The notes beneath the pieces are model-generated. The model saw only the letters and a program-made list of their open reading frames with translations, made no database searches and was not told the origin of the DNA. Made by a program: the position numbers and the translations under genes. Positions 1 through 9,679 of a DNA stretch of 12,805 bases are shown here, one piece after another. The stretch spans positions 1 to 12,805 of the forward strand of contig JAAMPI010001577.1 of NCBI GenBank assembly GCA_013054445.1. Direction: 5' to 3'. The DNA comes from Cudoniella acicularis (taxonomy: Eukaryota; Ascomycota; Leotiomycetes; Helotiales; Helotiaceae). Numbering within the stretch: the first letter of the stretch is position 1; each line of letters starts with the position of its first letter.

Positions 1-1
1 C

Positions 2-2528
2 ATGGCCCCCGCCGTGTCGCCCGATCACGACCGCGACCGCGACCGCGACCGCGACCGCGACAGCCGCATCGGCGAGCTGCTGGAGCACTTGAAGCACTTG
101 GAGCACGGTCAGTAACGCGTCTTGAACGCGAGGTACTGCTATACTTCACCACGAATATAGAAGCTGATTGCCTTAACAGCCGCTAAAATTCCAGCAAAAC
201 AACGCGCACTGAAGATCTCTGCACAAGTAGACAGAGTATGCACGTCTGCTTACGAGAATGGCTTGCCCGACGCGTCTTTGAATAAAGTCATTGACATTAT
301 CACCCTGCCCAATGAGTTGGACCAAGCCAGCATCAACAGCTTGATCAGGAATCTCTATCCGGCCAGCAAGGTGCTGGATGTTGTAGTGATCAAGATTGTC
401 AACAGCCTAGGCCACGGAAGAGCCAAGCTTTCTTTCTCTGCTCAGGCAGCGTTACTCAAATGGCTGGTTATGATTTACGACATTCTTGACAATCAGAAGG
501 TCTTGTCACAGCTCTACGGGATTCTTTTCAATCTTCTTGATACCGTCGCAATCAGGTATGCCTTTCAAAATATAAATTAGCCACGAGTCTGGACATTAAC
601 ATGTACATTTTCAGACCACAATTATGTTACGTGCTTTCACTCATAACTCGACGGAAACATGTTAGGCCATATAGGATACAGTACTTGTATGCATGAGCTG
701 TGATACATAGGAAATTCCGCGCTAACAGGTTTCTAGAATGGAGTTGACGAGGCGTGCAGGAAATGAACCGCCTCTTGTTGGGTTGATGCGAGTATTCAAG
801 GACTACTACCCAGATATAATCGTTGGTGATGCAGTTTCTGGCCGAGCATCAGTATTTACAGTATATTTCTCATACTATATTACATTTCTATTTACTGATA
901 TCGCTAGCATCCCAATCCTGAGTGGCGCGAGCACCTCGGTGAGATCCAAGCTACTCATTACCAAAGAACACAGGATGGTTTGCCGCCTGAAAAGCGGACG
1001 TTCAGAGTTGCCAGAAAAGGCCCGAATGGAGGAAAATATGCCAGAAATCCAGCAATACCCGGAGTTCATACTTTAAATGCTCAGGAGGTAAGCAAAAATA
1101 GTGACTGTCAAGTTTGTTCATTAACGATGAAATAGTCTTCTATAACTTTGGAAGAAATTGAAGATGTGCACGACTTTGTCCAAAGACTTGAGAATATAGA
1201 GCCACCAAATCAGTTAGTGGCAGTTATTGGAGACCCACTTCTACAAAAGTTCTTGCAGCTCAGGTCTTCTGAAATCTATTCGAGGAGAGTGGATACTTGG
1301 CTTCTAGCCTTCTTTGAGGATCAACTGGAATCCACCAATCCATCTGAGACGAAGATGTTGGAAATGCTTGAAGCTGTTCGGGGTTACACGCAATATACAA
1401 AAGTACATCATATTCCTTTCGTCATTGGATTTGCTGACAACTCGTTAGATCTTACCCGCGGCATGCTTTACATACCTGAAATCTATGATCTATTCTTGGA
1501 ACGGGATTGCCAGCCGCAAAGTTATTCTTGACCTCCTGTCATTTACACCGATTGCACCGTTTGAAGGTTTGTAATGCCTTAGCTGGACTAGAACAAGAAT
1601 GCCCATACTAACGAGCATAGAACTATACTCCATTACCTTTCAACCACTGGAGGCTGCCGTTTTGGAAGATGGTTCAATCGAATCCAAACTTGCTCTCCTT
1701 GACTTTTACAGGAATTTGCTTGATCACTGGACGCTATCACTTCTCGCTCGGCCTGAACCGTCACCCATTGCAACTCCAGCAATCACTTCTCTAGCAACTC
1801 ATGCGAATATGTTAGCCACAACTATCGCCCAAACCTCTCAATCGATTATTGCTCTTTCCTGTGTCTTGGACTTCTATGAATCCCTGACGTCCCTTATTTC
1901 TCAACAGTCTCTCAAAGACATTATCCACATTCCGATCCCACCAGCCGAGCTCATCTATACCCTTCACTTCACCCAATCCTTAAACATAGTTAGTCGACTC
2001 TGTGGAATCCTGGCGCGATATAAACGAGCGTTCGAAGCTTCCATGGGCTCCAAGGTACAACACTACGCAAAAGACTATCTCAACCACTTTAACGGCTTTC
2101 TTATGGACATCTGCAACTGCATTTGGAAAGCTAGAGCCTTTAATACATCAGACACCAACGCAGTGGGTTGCTTACTAAACGAAAATGTTGTCTCTAGGTT
2201 GGATCATTACACAAAGGCTCTTGGGAACCCACTTTCGTTATCAACTATCTTCAGCCTTTCGTTCTCCCCCGTGTTTTGCCTTTTAGCAATTACCTATGTT
2301 CGAGAATTGGAAGATGCTGCGGAGGATGAGATTCTTTGTAGACATCCTGGTCCGGTGACCCAAATATCACTGAAGCAGCTTGAGAAGGATGGAGGCATAA
2401 TCTTGTCATGGCCGGATTACAAATTAGGCTTGCTGTGTTTTCTAGAGGATAAGGGGGTTCATGGCATTGGGAAGTTGATGTATAGTACGTTGAAGCAGTT
2501 GATGACTGCTAGGCAGCAGAGAGGGTAG
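2..2528 (+). CDS. mis6: CENP-I/Mis6 family inner kinetochore protein
   Basis: Proposed exons: 2-107, 180-555, 615-686, 737-860, 908-1087, 1136-1402, 1449-1566, 1621-2528 (2151 nt, 716 aa). All introns are GT-AG, 46-72 nt; the last has a perfect TACTAAC-type branch site at about 1606-1612. The joins keep one frame and give family-like text, such as IPAKQRALKISAQVDRVC after intron 1, RPQLCYVLSLITRR, LMELTRRAGNEPPLVGL and SWNGIASRKVILDLLSFTP. CENP-I/Mis6 belongs to the constitutive centromere-associated network and supports CENP-A chromatin and kinetochore assembly; that role comes from family knowledge. The helical repeat body and the length fit fungal members. The ATG at position 2 sits at the window edge, so an earlier start and the promoter cannot be judged. 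Residues 10-20 are an Asp-Arg dipeptide run. The CDS ends convergently with the ssSPT gene. The family call is strong; individual splice sites are inferred. Confidence 0.88.
29..61 (+). repeat. GACCGC hexanucleotide microsatellite in CENP-I exon 1
   Basis: Five and a half perfect copies of GACCGC lie in frame near the start of the CENP-I gene and encode an alternating Asp-Arg stretch. Being a multiple of three, copy number changes would only lengthen or shorten the charged N-terminal tail, so it may be polymorphic among strains. Confidence 0.9.
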
Positions 2529-2598
2529 GCTCAATCTCTCAGAGTAGTCCATCTTACTTGTATGTCATGAGATACTATAATATCATGCTTCTTGCTCC

Positions 2599-2604
2599 AA
2601 TAAA
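2599..2604 (+). promoter_or_regulatory. Poly(A) signal for CENP-I
   Basis: A canonical AATAAA hexamer lies about 70 nt after the CENP-I stop codon, a sensible place for 3' end formation. The rest of the 293 bp convergent gap up to the ssSPT stop has no supported gene. It holds a 14-bp inverted repeat (TTGTAC-tt-GTACAA, 2777-2790) and an intron-like GT-AG segment on the + strand, discussed in the findings. Confidence 0.5.
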
Positions 2605-2821
2605 AGTTGAAGACGATCAATTCAATTCGTCGAGTAATTTCCGCCGGTATTAACAATTAGGTAGCACCTCCCTTCCTGTATCTCCCAATTCTACTCCATT
2701 CCATCCCATACCGCACTCCGAAACTCCCAGCAAGGTATGCCTCCAATTATTGCCCACCCCTTTTAATCAACAAATTTTGTACTTGTACAACAGGTCCGCC
2801 TGCCCGACTACGTTCAGTCCA

Positions 2822-3328
2822 TCACAAATCCTTCACAACATTTGAAAGCGGAGAGCCAGCACCTCCAACCGCAGCCTTGACAATCGTCTCCTTGGCCATA
2901 TCCACAAGCACTAAACCAGTCGCAGTATCAATGACTGAACTGATACTGGCAAGCTTCGCGTTTTCGTCGCCATTATAGTAGAACCAGGCGCGGTTGGTGA
3001 GGAAAGCGATATGTTGGGGGAGGTAGAGCGTCATCGCGATAATAATCATACTGAAGAAAAGGAAGAGAAAGGAGTCTATTGCTGGCAATTAGTTTCTTGG
3101 TATTTTGGAATGCGGTCAGGCGATTTCGAGAAGGCGACCGGAAGGGATGGGATGAACGCGGGGAGAACGTACTGAAGATGAATTTCTCAGTCGGCGTCAA
3201 CATGTATAGGGAGAATGTGACCTGCGAGTGTCAGTGCCTGTGCCTGGCTTTGAGCGGGAAGGGCGAAGTACCTCATACTGGTATCGCTTTCGCTGAAGCC
3301 AGCGAAAAGTCGAGGCGAACATGCTCAT
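2822..3328 (-). CDS. Serine palmitoyltransferase small subunit (ssSPT/Tsc3-like)
   Basis: Proposed exons on the minus strand: 3328-3272, 3221-3173, 3075-2822 (360 nt, 119 aa), with introns of 50 and 97 nt. The joins give RWLQRKRYQYE/VTFSLYMLTPTEKFIF/NSFLFLF, which matches the family pattern of a Trp-x-x-x-x-x-Tyr-Gln-Tyr lead, a Tyr-Met-Leu-x-Pro-x-Glu motif, Phe-Asn-Ser and then a hydrophobic helix ending at Pro-Gln-His-Ile. Family members are tiny ER membrane proteins that bind and activate the LCB1/LCB2 serine palmitoyltransferase, the first step of sphingolipid synthesis. One membrane segment is clear (residues about 37-54). The roughly 50-residue C-terminal tail is longer than in the human small subunits. 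The start was chosen at MSMFASTF; the frame stays open upstream without an obvious better start. It is divergent from the mitochondrial release-factor gene across 284 bp. Confidence 0.82.
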
Positions 3329-3612
3329 TTTAGTGGTGGAAGGGTCGAACAATTGGCAATTAGTGATTTGGCTCTTGAGAGCTACGTACACGGCAATTCC
3401 TGATGAATTTAGAGGAACGAGCGACGTGAGTTGGATCAAAGAGAGGTTGGGCTGAGGTCGAGGAGAATTAATTAGCCCGAAGCAGGACTGGGGGCGTTGA
3501 AAGAAGGGTCGCGGGCCGGGGGTTCAGCGGCACGCGATGGTCTCGAACTTGGAGCTTGGGCGATCTTGGCAACTTCACACCAGACAGTCGTTCGTCATTG
3601 TCAAAATGTACA
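3329..3612. promoter_or_regulatory. Shared divergent promoter, ssSPT / mitochondrial RF gene
   Basis: This 284 bp gap between two divergent start codons must hold both promoters. I see no clear TATA box or known factor site. A GC-rich stretch lies at about 3488-3540. The first ATG on the + side, at 3606, is out of frame and lies just before the proposed start at 3613. Confidence 0.5.
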
Positions 3613-4169
3613 ATGTTGCAAGGGATTCTTCCAATTGTACATAGGAGGTTATTCCTTGAAAATGCCGCGAGGAGTCATGTCGTCAAGCGCAGTATCACTG
3701 CATCCGCAGTGCAATGGTTGAAGAAAATGCCAGACAAGCCTGCTCCGCCACCAGAGGACGAGTTTACGGAGGCGTTCTTGAAAGGGAGTGGACCAGGTGG
3801 TCAGAAGATTGTATGTTCGCAATCCCATTCTTTAGTTTAAATTTCGCTTTGAGTTCAAGCTTCAGTGCTCTAACAAAATGTCAACAGAACAAAACATCTT
3901 CGGCAGTGCAATTGAGGCACCTTCCCACAGGCATTGTCCTCAAAGTCCAAGCACACCGGTCTCGCTCCCAAAATCGAAAGCTTGCTAGGCAAATGCTAGC
4001 AGAGAGGATCGAGGTATTGGAGAAGGGGAAGGAAAGCAGAGTTGCGGTAGTAGGGGAGAAGAAGAGGAAGAAGAAAAGTAGTGCTACCAAGAAAAGCAAG
4101 AGGAAATACCGTCTTTTGGACGAAGCTAAGGCGAAAGAGAAAGCAGCTGAAGAGGATGAGGATGCTTAG
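3613..4169 (+). CDS. Mitochondrial GGQ-domain release-factor-like protein (MTRFR/Rso55 type)
   Basis: Exons 3613-3810 and 3888-4169 (480 nt, 159 aa), joined across a 77 nt GTATGT...ACAG intron placed directly after GPGGQKI. Residues 1-38 are rich in Arg and hydrophobic residues with few acidic ones, as expected of a mitochondrial presequence. The catalytic Gly-Gly-Gln is at 62-64 within GSGPGGQKINKTSSAV, followed by HLPTGI and the Arg-Ser-Arg-x-x-Asn-Arg-x-x-Ala motif (90-100). The tail is strongly basic (KKRKKK at about 124-129), then acidic. Proteins of this kind lack the codon-recognition domains of true release factors and hydrolyse peptidyl-tRNA on stalled mitochondrial ribosomes. Short length and basic tail favour the C12orf65/Rso55 group over ICT1, but ICT1/Pth4 is the alternative. 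It converges with the F-box gene. Confidence 0.87.
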
Positions 4170-4672
4170 AAAGCTCTGAGACGCTCAGAGGAGTCTTATT
4201 AAGATGGAAAATACTTTGGATAAGGTCACAATTTTGATTGGAACTGTTAGATATGCTGGAGTGACGAATGATTGCATATTCAAAGTGCAACAGCTCATCT
4301 TCGAACTGACCCAGCTTTTCATGTTGTAAAACCCGTGTGCTTATGGCAGCCTTCTCCGAGGCCCTCTTATGATAGACGAGGGCCCAATCTGGATTCTTAA
4401 GTGAAGGCTTGTTAGTCGTGATCAGTTTGGTACTTTTGGAGTATGGATTAATCTCATTAACATCAACTAGTAAACTCATTTTTGGCATTCTGGTCACTAC
4501 CAACTCTAACTTGTAGGTAGTCGGCCGCATTAATATTTGAACACAGGATCGTCCCCCAGCCCAGAAGTCCATATGCAATCTCAAGACCTCCCATCAGGGG
4601 TGTATAATCATCAAAAACAACTTATCCTACAACACTTTTCTAGTCCAAAGATTACGGTATTCAGCGCTTTTT
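4170..4672. other. Convergent 3' region, no supported gene
   Basis: These 503 bp separate the stop codons of the mitochondrial RF gene and the F-box gene and should contain both 3' UTRs. A minus-strand ATG-initiated frame of 148 codons (4572 down to 4126) crosses it and overlaps the last 44 nt of the RF gene. It has no recognisable domain and I do not call it a gene. Confidence 0.5.
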
Positions 4673-6458
4673 TTAATCTGAAAGCGCCTCGGATTCCGAA
4701 TCTGCCTCTCTGTAGAGATAGTAGTCAAATTTACCACCTGTCTTTTCTGTAAGGGCTTTGCTGATGGCAGCTTGATCCCCGACACTGATGTCGTTCAACG
4801 GATTTTGTGCCATCACAGCGAGCTGTAAATCCTTATTTCCATCTCCAAGTGTCGAAATAAAGGCGAGGATCCCATCGCAGGAGAATGATGTAACAGCAAG
4901 GACGTTAAGTATTTTCAGATGGTGAAGCCCTGCCATGGCATGCCAAATATCATCATTTACATCATACCCGCTGAAAGAAATCTCCTCCAAGGTGTGTAGA
5001 TGAGATGCAAGCTTGATGATTTCGGAACTCCTAAAATAATCAGATGTTGATACTAGGGTCAGATCCTTGAGCTTGGGCAATTTGATGATAGACTCAATAA
5101 GTGTATCTATGTCATCACGAAAAGCACCCTCAGCGTCGGCTTTTAGGTCCAATGACTCGAGAGAGGTCTGATGTGAAATAGCCCGATGGAAATCTCGGTT
5201 ACCGACCAAGGTATAGCCATGAACCACGAGTTTCCGAAGTCGAATATTGTTTCGCAGACACAGGTGAGTAAGAATAGATGGACTGCTAAGTACTCCCACG
5301 AATTGTAACTCAAAAAGGCGATTGCAATGGCCGAGCCAGTCAACAACTTCAAGGAAAACATCGTTTTCGGTACTTTCTAAGTCGACGTGTCTATCGCCGT
5401 CCACGATAACGAGAGATTCAAGCGCAGTGCATCCTTGGAGTAAATTTAGATTCTTAATTGCGTCCGATCTTAAGCCGTCGAGCTTCAAACTTTTTAGAGA
5501 CTTCGCATGGTTGTTCAAGGCAAGTATTGTTTCCGGGCCAACACTGCCTGCACTTAAGGCTGCAAAAGATCGCAGACTGTTCGGTTTCAAGCCACTGAAG
5601 AATGAGGCCAGTCCTTCGTCAATATTGTCTTTCGGGAGGCAAGTGTAGAACGTCAAGTCGTCAAAACCATCGCAATTGTTGACAATCGAGGAAGCAACAC
5701 TACTGCCCAGCGCAGATCCATCCCATACGGTCAGGCTTTTAAGCTTAGAAATGCGGCTGGTCCATTTGACTAGAGATTCGGCATTGATGTCGCCGGCAAG
5801 ATCATCAAGAGCAACTTTGGACTGATTCCTACTTGCGTGTTCGCTCACAAAATTGATAATTGATTCGCCCACGCCTTCCAGGATTTGAGGTATGTCGTTG
5901 CGAGTCTTTCTAGTTTTGCCGCCTTTCTTCTTCCCTTTGCTGGGTGTCTCTGGTTCTCTCATAAATTTGCCCATTTCCTTCTCGAAGAACGTCTTTTGGG
6001 CGACATCCTCAAAAGAAGGGTCGTCCAAGAGGTCTTTGAGATTTCGTAAATCGAGGGCCCGAATATAAAGACAATATGGGTAGGCAGTGATTCCGAGGCT
6101 GGATTGAATGATGGACTTCCACTGTAGGGCCCATTTCGATAGGGTGTCTTTCTTCACCGCTACTCGTGCGTTATATGTAAGGTCTTGCGTGTCTGTGAAT
6201 TCGGCATCGTCGCCTTCGCTGGTGATAACTTTTGCTTGATTGTGAACCCTATTCTGGTCAGATCATACGACACAAGTGGATAGGATATGCCTGATAGTAC
6301 CTGTAAAGCCATACGAGAGCAGGATACGCGAGAGTTTTCCCTGCCAACGCGCAATTGAAAAGTGTGCCAAAATCCAGCTGGTTCCCAAGAGACTCGCATA
6401 TCAACATCAAGATTTCCGCAGGCAGATCAATATTGGCGGCTCCGATGGAGTGAGCCAT
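4673..6458 (-). CDS. F-box protein with leucine-rich repeat-like C-terminal region
   Basis: Minus-strand exons 6458-6301 and 6248-4673 (1734 nt, 577 aa) with a 52 nt GTACTA...ATAG intron. The join gives LYR/VHNQAKVITSEG in frame. Residues 10-53 (DLPAEILMLICESL ... LFNCALAGKTLAYPAL) fit an F-box-like helical motif that would bind Skp1 in an SCF ubiquitin ligase. A KWALQWKSIIQSSLG segment and an Ile-Arg-x-Leu-Asp-Leu-Arg motif follow, common in ascomycete F-box proteins. Residues about 230-560 carry irregular Leu-rich units (LKSLKLDGL, LESLDLKAD, LKDLTLV, LEEISFSG) that probably form a substrate-binding solenoid. A very basic loop (KGKKKGGKTRKTR, about 157-169) could be a nuclear signal. The substrate is unknown. 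It is divergent from rad9 across 295 bp. Confidence 0.8.
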
Positions 6459-6753
6459 GGTTTTCAGGGATGACGTTCGGATCCGAAGTGTTAATATTAT
6501 CAGGTCAGATCATGCACCTGGTTGTTTTGTGCAAGTCTGGTTGTGGCGATGGGGTTATTGAGATGTTGCGTACTTTCGAAGGAAACGCGGGGGAGCCAAG
6601 CGCGTCATCGCATCGCGATTTTGCCATCTGCAGGCACCCGGATCGCGTGGAATAAAGTTCTTCCTTCCAACAATTCAAATAACGTAACAGAGCACCGCGT
6701 TCTCTGAAAATTATGTGATCAGCTTACAATGGTTCGAGATCTTTGGAACTATC
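6459..6753. promoter_or_regulatory. Divergent F-box / rad9 promoter with ACGCG cores
   Basis: This 295 bp gap separates the two divergent starts. Three copies of the pentamer ACGCG are seen, at 6585-6589 on the + strand and at 6601-6605 and 6696-6700 on the - strand. ACGCG is the core of the MluI cell-cycle box recognised by MBF-type factors, which in yeasts drives G1/S and replication or repair genes. Regulation of rad9 by such a factor is inference. Short open frames here have no protein-like features. Confidence 0.4.
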
Positions 6754-8404
6754 ATGGCGATTCTAAACTTCACACTCAACCCGGAGGCACTTGGCAAGCT
6801 GCATGATGCTCTGGTATGTTTGGGTAAATTTAGTGAAGCAGTGTGTATCGAAGCCTCTCACGACAAGGTCTGTGATGCTTGACCCGCAGGGGGTTTTGTT
6901 CGCTGATGTATAGACAGCTTGTCTTGACTGCTCTCAACTCTTCCAAGTCGGCCTATGCGTCTTTTACTCTTGTTGGGAACAAGTTCTTCTCAAAATATCA
7001 GTTCAAACCGATCAGATCAGGCAACCAGACGAAAGAGAAATTCAATTGTAGAATATACAACAAGGTAGTCGTCTTCAAATCATACCCTTTCCCCTTTTTC
7101 TTACGTTTCTAAGGCACTTCTCTCTGTATTCAAGGGCCGAATTGGCGATCCCACTCGAGAGCGGGATACTGCGATCGAAAGATGCGATGTGTCGGTTGAA
7201 GATGAGGAAGGCAAAACCAAAAGCCGCTTCGTAATCAAAATTGTTTGCAGACATGGTACGTAATCTTAAAAGCTTTCTCGAATCCCGCGATTAACCAAGG
7301 TAGGTGTTATCAAAACCTACCGCTTGACTTTTGAGTCGGTGGCTCCAATGCACGCTTTATTCGTGAAGGAGAACGCAAATAATAACTGGTCAATATCTTC
7401 GAAGACCCTTCGAGAGTTTGTGGAGCATTTCGGGCCCGGTACAGAGCAGCTTGATATTTGTTCTGAAGATGGTCGTGTGAGCCTGACAAGCTACACAGAA
7501 AAGATTGTGTCTGGGAACGGTCAGTTGCCCTTCAATGAACTGCGGTGTCGTTACTAACCTTGACCAGAGATCCTAAAGCAGCCCCTTCGCACCACAATTG
7601 CCATTGATGCTTTGGAATTTGCCGAATTCGCTGTTGAAGAACAGCTTCACATTGGAATCAGTGTCAAGGACTTTAAATCCATCATAACTCACGCCGGAAT
7701 CACCAATACGATAGTCAAGGCTTTGTATTCTCATCCGACATGTCCAATGCAGCTGACCTATAGCGAGGAAGGAATCTTTAGTGAATTCATTCTAATGACT
7801 ATCGGAGAGTCTAGGGGAGCATCAGCAGCGCCTGCACTCAATGCATCCAGAGCTGGTTCCAAAAGACCCGCACCCAGACAGTCTCTGGGAGCAACATCAA
7901 CCTCAAAAATGGCAGCAACCTCAGATATGCCACCTCCCCCACCAGGTGCTGGACCAAGCCGAGGACGAGAGGCATCACACGGTAGAATTTCAAGGCCCTC
8001 CCCGCCTCCACCACAACCAAGTATCCAGGTCAATGAACTCTTCGTGCCCGTTGGAGAAGATGATCGACGGTGGGACCCGGTGAATTATGAAGATGAAGAA
8101 GAAATGTTGTTATGGGATACAGGGGCGGAGAAGGTAAGAAGAACGGTAAAATCTAGATAAATGCTGACCATCAACTCTAGAATTCTGCAACGATGAATTC
8201 CAGTCGAAATTTGCAAGGACAGGAAGCGCAACCCCAGCTTAATGCCAGTCTTGCGAACGTTGCAGAAAATCAAGGCCGGCAGCCTTCTCCAACTCAGCGT
8301 CTAGCGCCCACCCAACGAATGTCAGAAGTATGGTAGCCAAAACTTCGTCTGAATGACTTTGACTAATGCCGTGTCTCTAGATCAAGGGTGTGTTCGACGA
8401 TTGA
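6754..8404 (+). CDS. rad9: Rad9 subunit of the 9-1-1 DNA damage checkpoint clamp
   Basis: Proposed exons: 6754-6867, 6918-7064, 7114-7255, 7304-7519, 7568-8133, 8181-8327, 8381-8404 (1356 nt, 451 aa); introns are 47-53 nt and GT-AG. The start MAILNFTLNPEALGKLHDAL followed by ASHDK/LVLTALNSSKSAYASF is characteristic of Rad9. Residues 1 to about 288 form the two PCNA-like domains. With Rad1 and Hus1, Rad9 forms a ring loaded at DNA damage that activates the ATR pathway. The tail (about 289-451) is Ser/Pro-rich, with poly-Pro runs (DMPPPPPGAGP, RPSPPPPQP) and an acidic patch (YEDEEEMLLWD); such tails are phosphorylated in known Rad9 proteins. The final exon is only eight codons and encodes IKGVFDD plus stop. 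Length resembles fission yeast Rad9. It converges with the RCC1-repeat gene, leaving a 183 bp gap. Confidence 0.9.
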
Positions 8405-8587
8405 ACCAGGATTCCTTAGAGATTCGATTTCCCACAAATGCATGGCGCGGCTCCGAGCTTTTGTGTTTGCTGCAGAACAAAACTCGATGATGAGGGCGCT
8501 CGCACCTAGCCCCAATGCTATTGCAAAGAAGGCATTGAGGCACTTCTTGCTTCATGGAAGTGGCAAAGCAATGATGGGGTTAAAAGC

Positions 8588-9679
8588 TCAGTCGGAGATG
8601 AATATCCAACTAGTAGCGCAACCCGCCCCAATTCCGGATATCTTGCTCCCTTGTGGCAAATATTGAGAGGAAGCAATCATATTCCATCTTGCCTTCACAT
8701 CTCCATTTGTTGTGTTCGGTCCACAATTGCCATGCTCGCCCCAGCCCCATGCTAAGACTCTTCCATCAGGCGTAAGTCCTAACGCATGCTCACTACCTAT
8801 GGCAATTTTTGACAAAGGTGGAAGATCCTGTGGGGAAAGTTGACCATGGTCACCCCTACCCCAAGACAACAATTTTCCATCCTCTTCTAACACGAAGATG
8901 GTCCCCCAACTTGCTCCCACATCCTTCCATTTTGGCAAAGCAAGTGGTGCTGAAGATTTCACATCCCATTTTTCAGAACCCAAGACAACATGCTGTCCAC
9001 TTTCGGGTTCTCCAATAAGGAATGTAAACTCTCGTCCGCAGACGGCCCGGAGGACTTTGAAATCGAGCCCTGTAATTTTTCGTGGGCTGTAGATAATGCC
9101 TTCGGGTTGTCCGATTTGCCCCTTTCTCCCACTTCCCCACCCATACACATCTCCGTTATCCAGAACTACAACCACGTGGCTTACAGACGCGGCCAAGTCC
9201 ACGACCTCGCACCCTGGTGGTGGAAAGTTCTCAATTAGCTGTGCCTTTGACGAGCGAAAAAGAAGCTCCCCTTGCCCAAGCTCCCCTTTGTTGCCAACAC
9301 CGAAGCTGTAAACTTTTGTAGCACGCCCGCTATCGTTTCGGTGGACCGTGATTGAAGCTTCCCATGTTGCAGCACAAAAAGCAATAGGCAGTTGTTGCAA
9401 TGCAGATGAACTCTCAGAGGCTAGACGAAGTTTTTGAAATTGCGAGTCAAGATATTCAGAGCCAGATACTAGACCACATGCTCCGCTACTGGGATCACCG
9501 GAACGATAAAGTGTTCCAGACGAGAGCAGCAGTGTGTGGTTTCCTCCTGCGCTCACTTGATCGGCAGAAATTGGAGACTCATCTTTGAAGATGACTTGTT
9601 TGGGTACAGAAACGTCTTCTTTGTGACCGATTCCAAGTTGACCAGATCCATTAGAGCCGATTGCAAATATCGCCGCCAT
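8588..9679 (-). CDS. RCC1-repeat protein, possibly ATS1-like
   Basis: A single uninterrupted exon of 1092 nt encodes 363 aa from ATG at 9679-9677 (MAAIFAIGSNGSGQLGIGH). The upstream frame has no earlier ATG. At least five RCC1-type blade motifs are visible: FAIGSNGSGQLGIGH, YSFGVGNKGELGQGE, YGWGSGRKGQIGQPE, LSWGRGDHGQLSP and LAWGWGEHGNCGPN, each followed at intervals by Gly/His-containing strands such as GGNHTLLL, SVSHVVVVL, GREFTFL and GSEHALGL. This predicts one seven-bladed beta-propeller. Length and compact layout resemble yeast Ats1, which is linked to diphthamide synthesis and tubulin phenotypes. It is too short and divergent to call it the Ran exchange factor RCC1 itself. It is divergent from RPL7 over 249 bp. 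Confidence 0.8.
   Translation of the reverse strand: MAAIFAIGSNGSGQLGIGHKEDVSVPKQVIFKDESPISADQVSAGGNHTLLLSSGTLYRSGDPSSGACGLVSGSEYLDSQFQKLRLASESSSALQQLPIAFCAATWEASITVHRNDSGRATKVYSFGVGNKGELGQGELLFRSSKAQLIENFPPPGCEVVDLAASVSHVVVVLDNGDVYGWGSGRKGQIGQPEGIIYSPRKITGLDFKVLRAVCGREFTFLIGEPESGQHVVLGSEKWDVKSSAPLALPKWKDVGASWGTIFVLEEDGKLLSWGRGDHGQLSPQDLPPLSKIAIGSEHALGLTPDGRVLAWGWGEHGNCGPNTTNGDVKARWNMIASSQYLPQGSKISGIGAGCATSWIFISD

Noticed and set aside
115..120. ACGCGT (MluI cell-cycle box)
   Set aside because: It falls within the first intron of CENP-I, not in a promoter, so a regulatory role is not supported.
4126..4572. Minus-strand ATG frame of 148 codons beginning MDFWAGGRSC
   Set aside because: It lies in the convergent gap, overlaps the 3' end of the mitochondrial RF gene, shows no family motif, and has no evident promoter of its own. 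An orphan gene cannot be excluded.
6160..6399. Alternative reading of the F-box gene 5' region (79 codons)
   Set aside because: It reads straight through the intron 6249-6300 in another frame; splicing gives the continuous F-box protein and explains the sequence better.
7758..8033. Minus-strand frame with Gly-rich sequence
   Set aside because: It is the complement of the Pro/Ser-rich Rad9 tail; poly-Pro codons read backwards as Gly.
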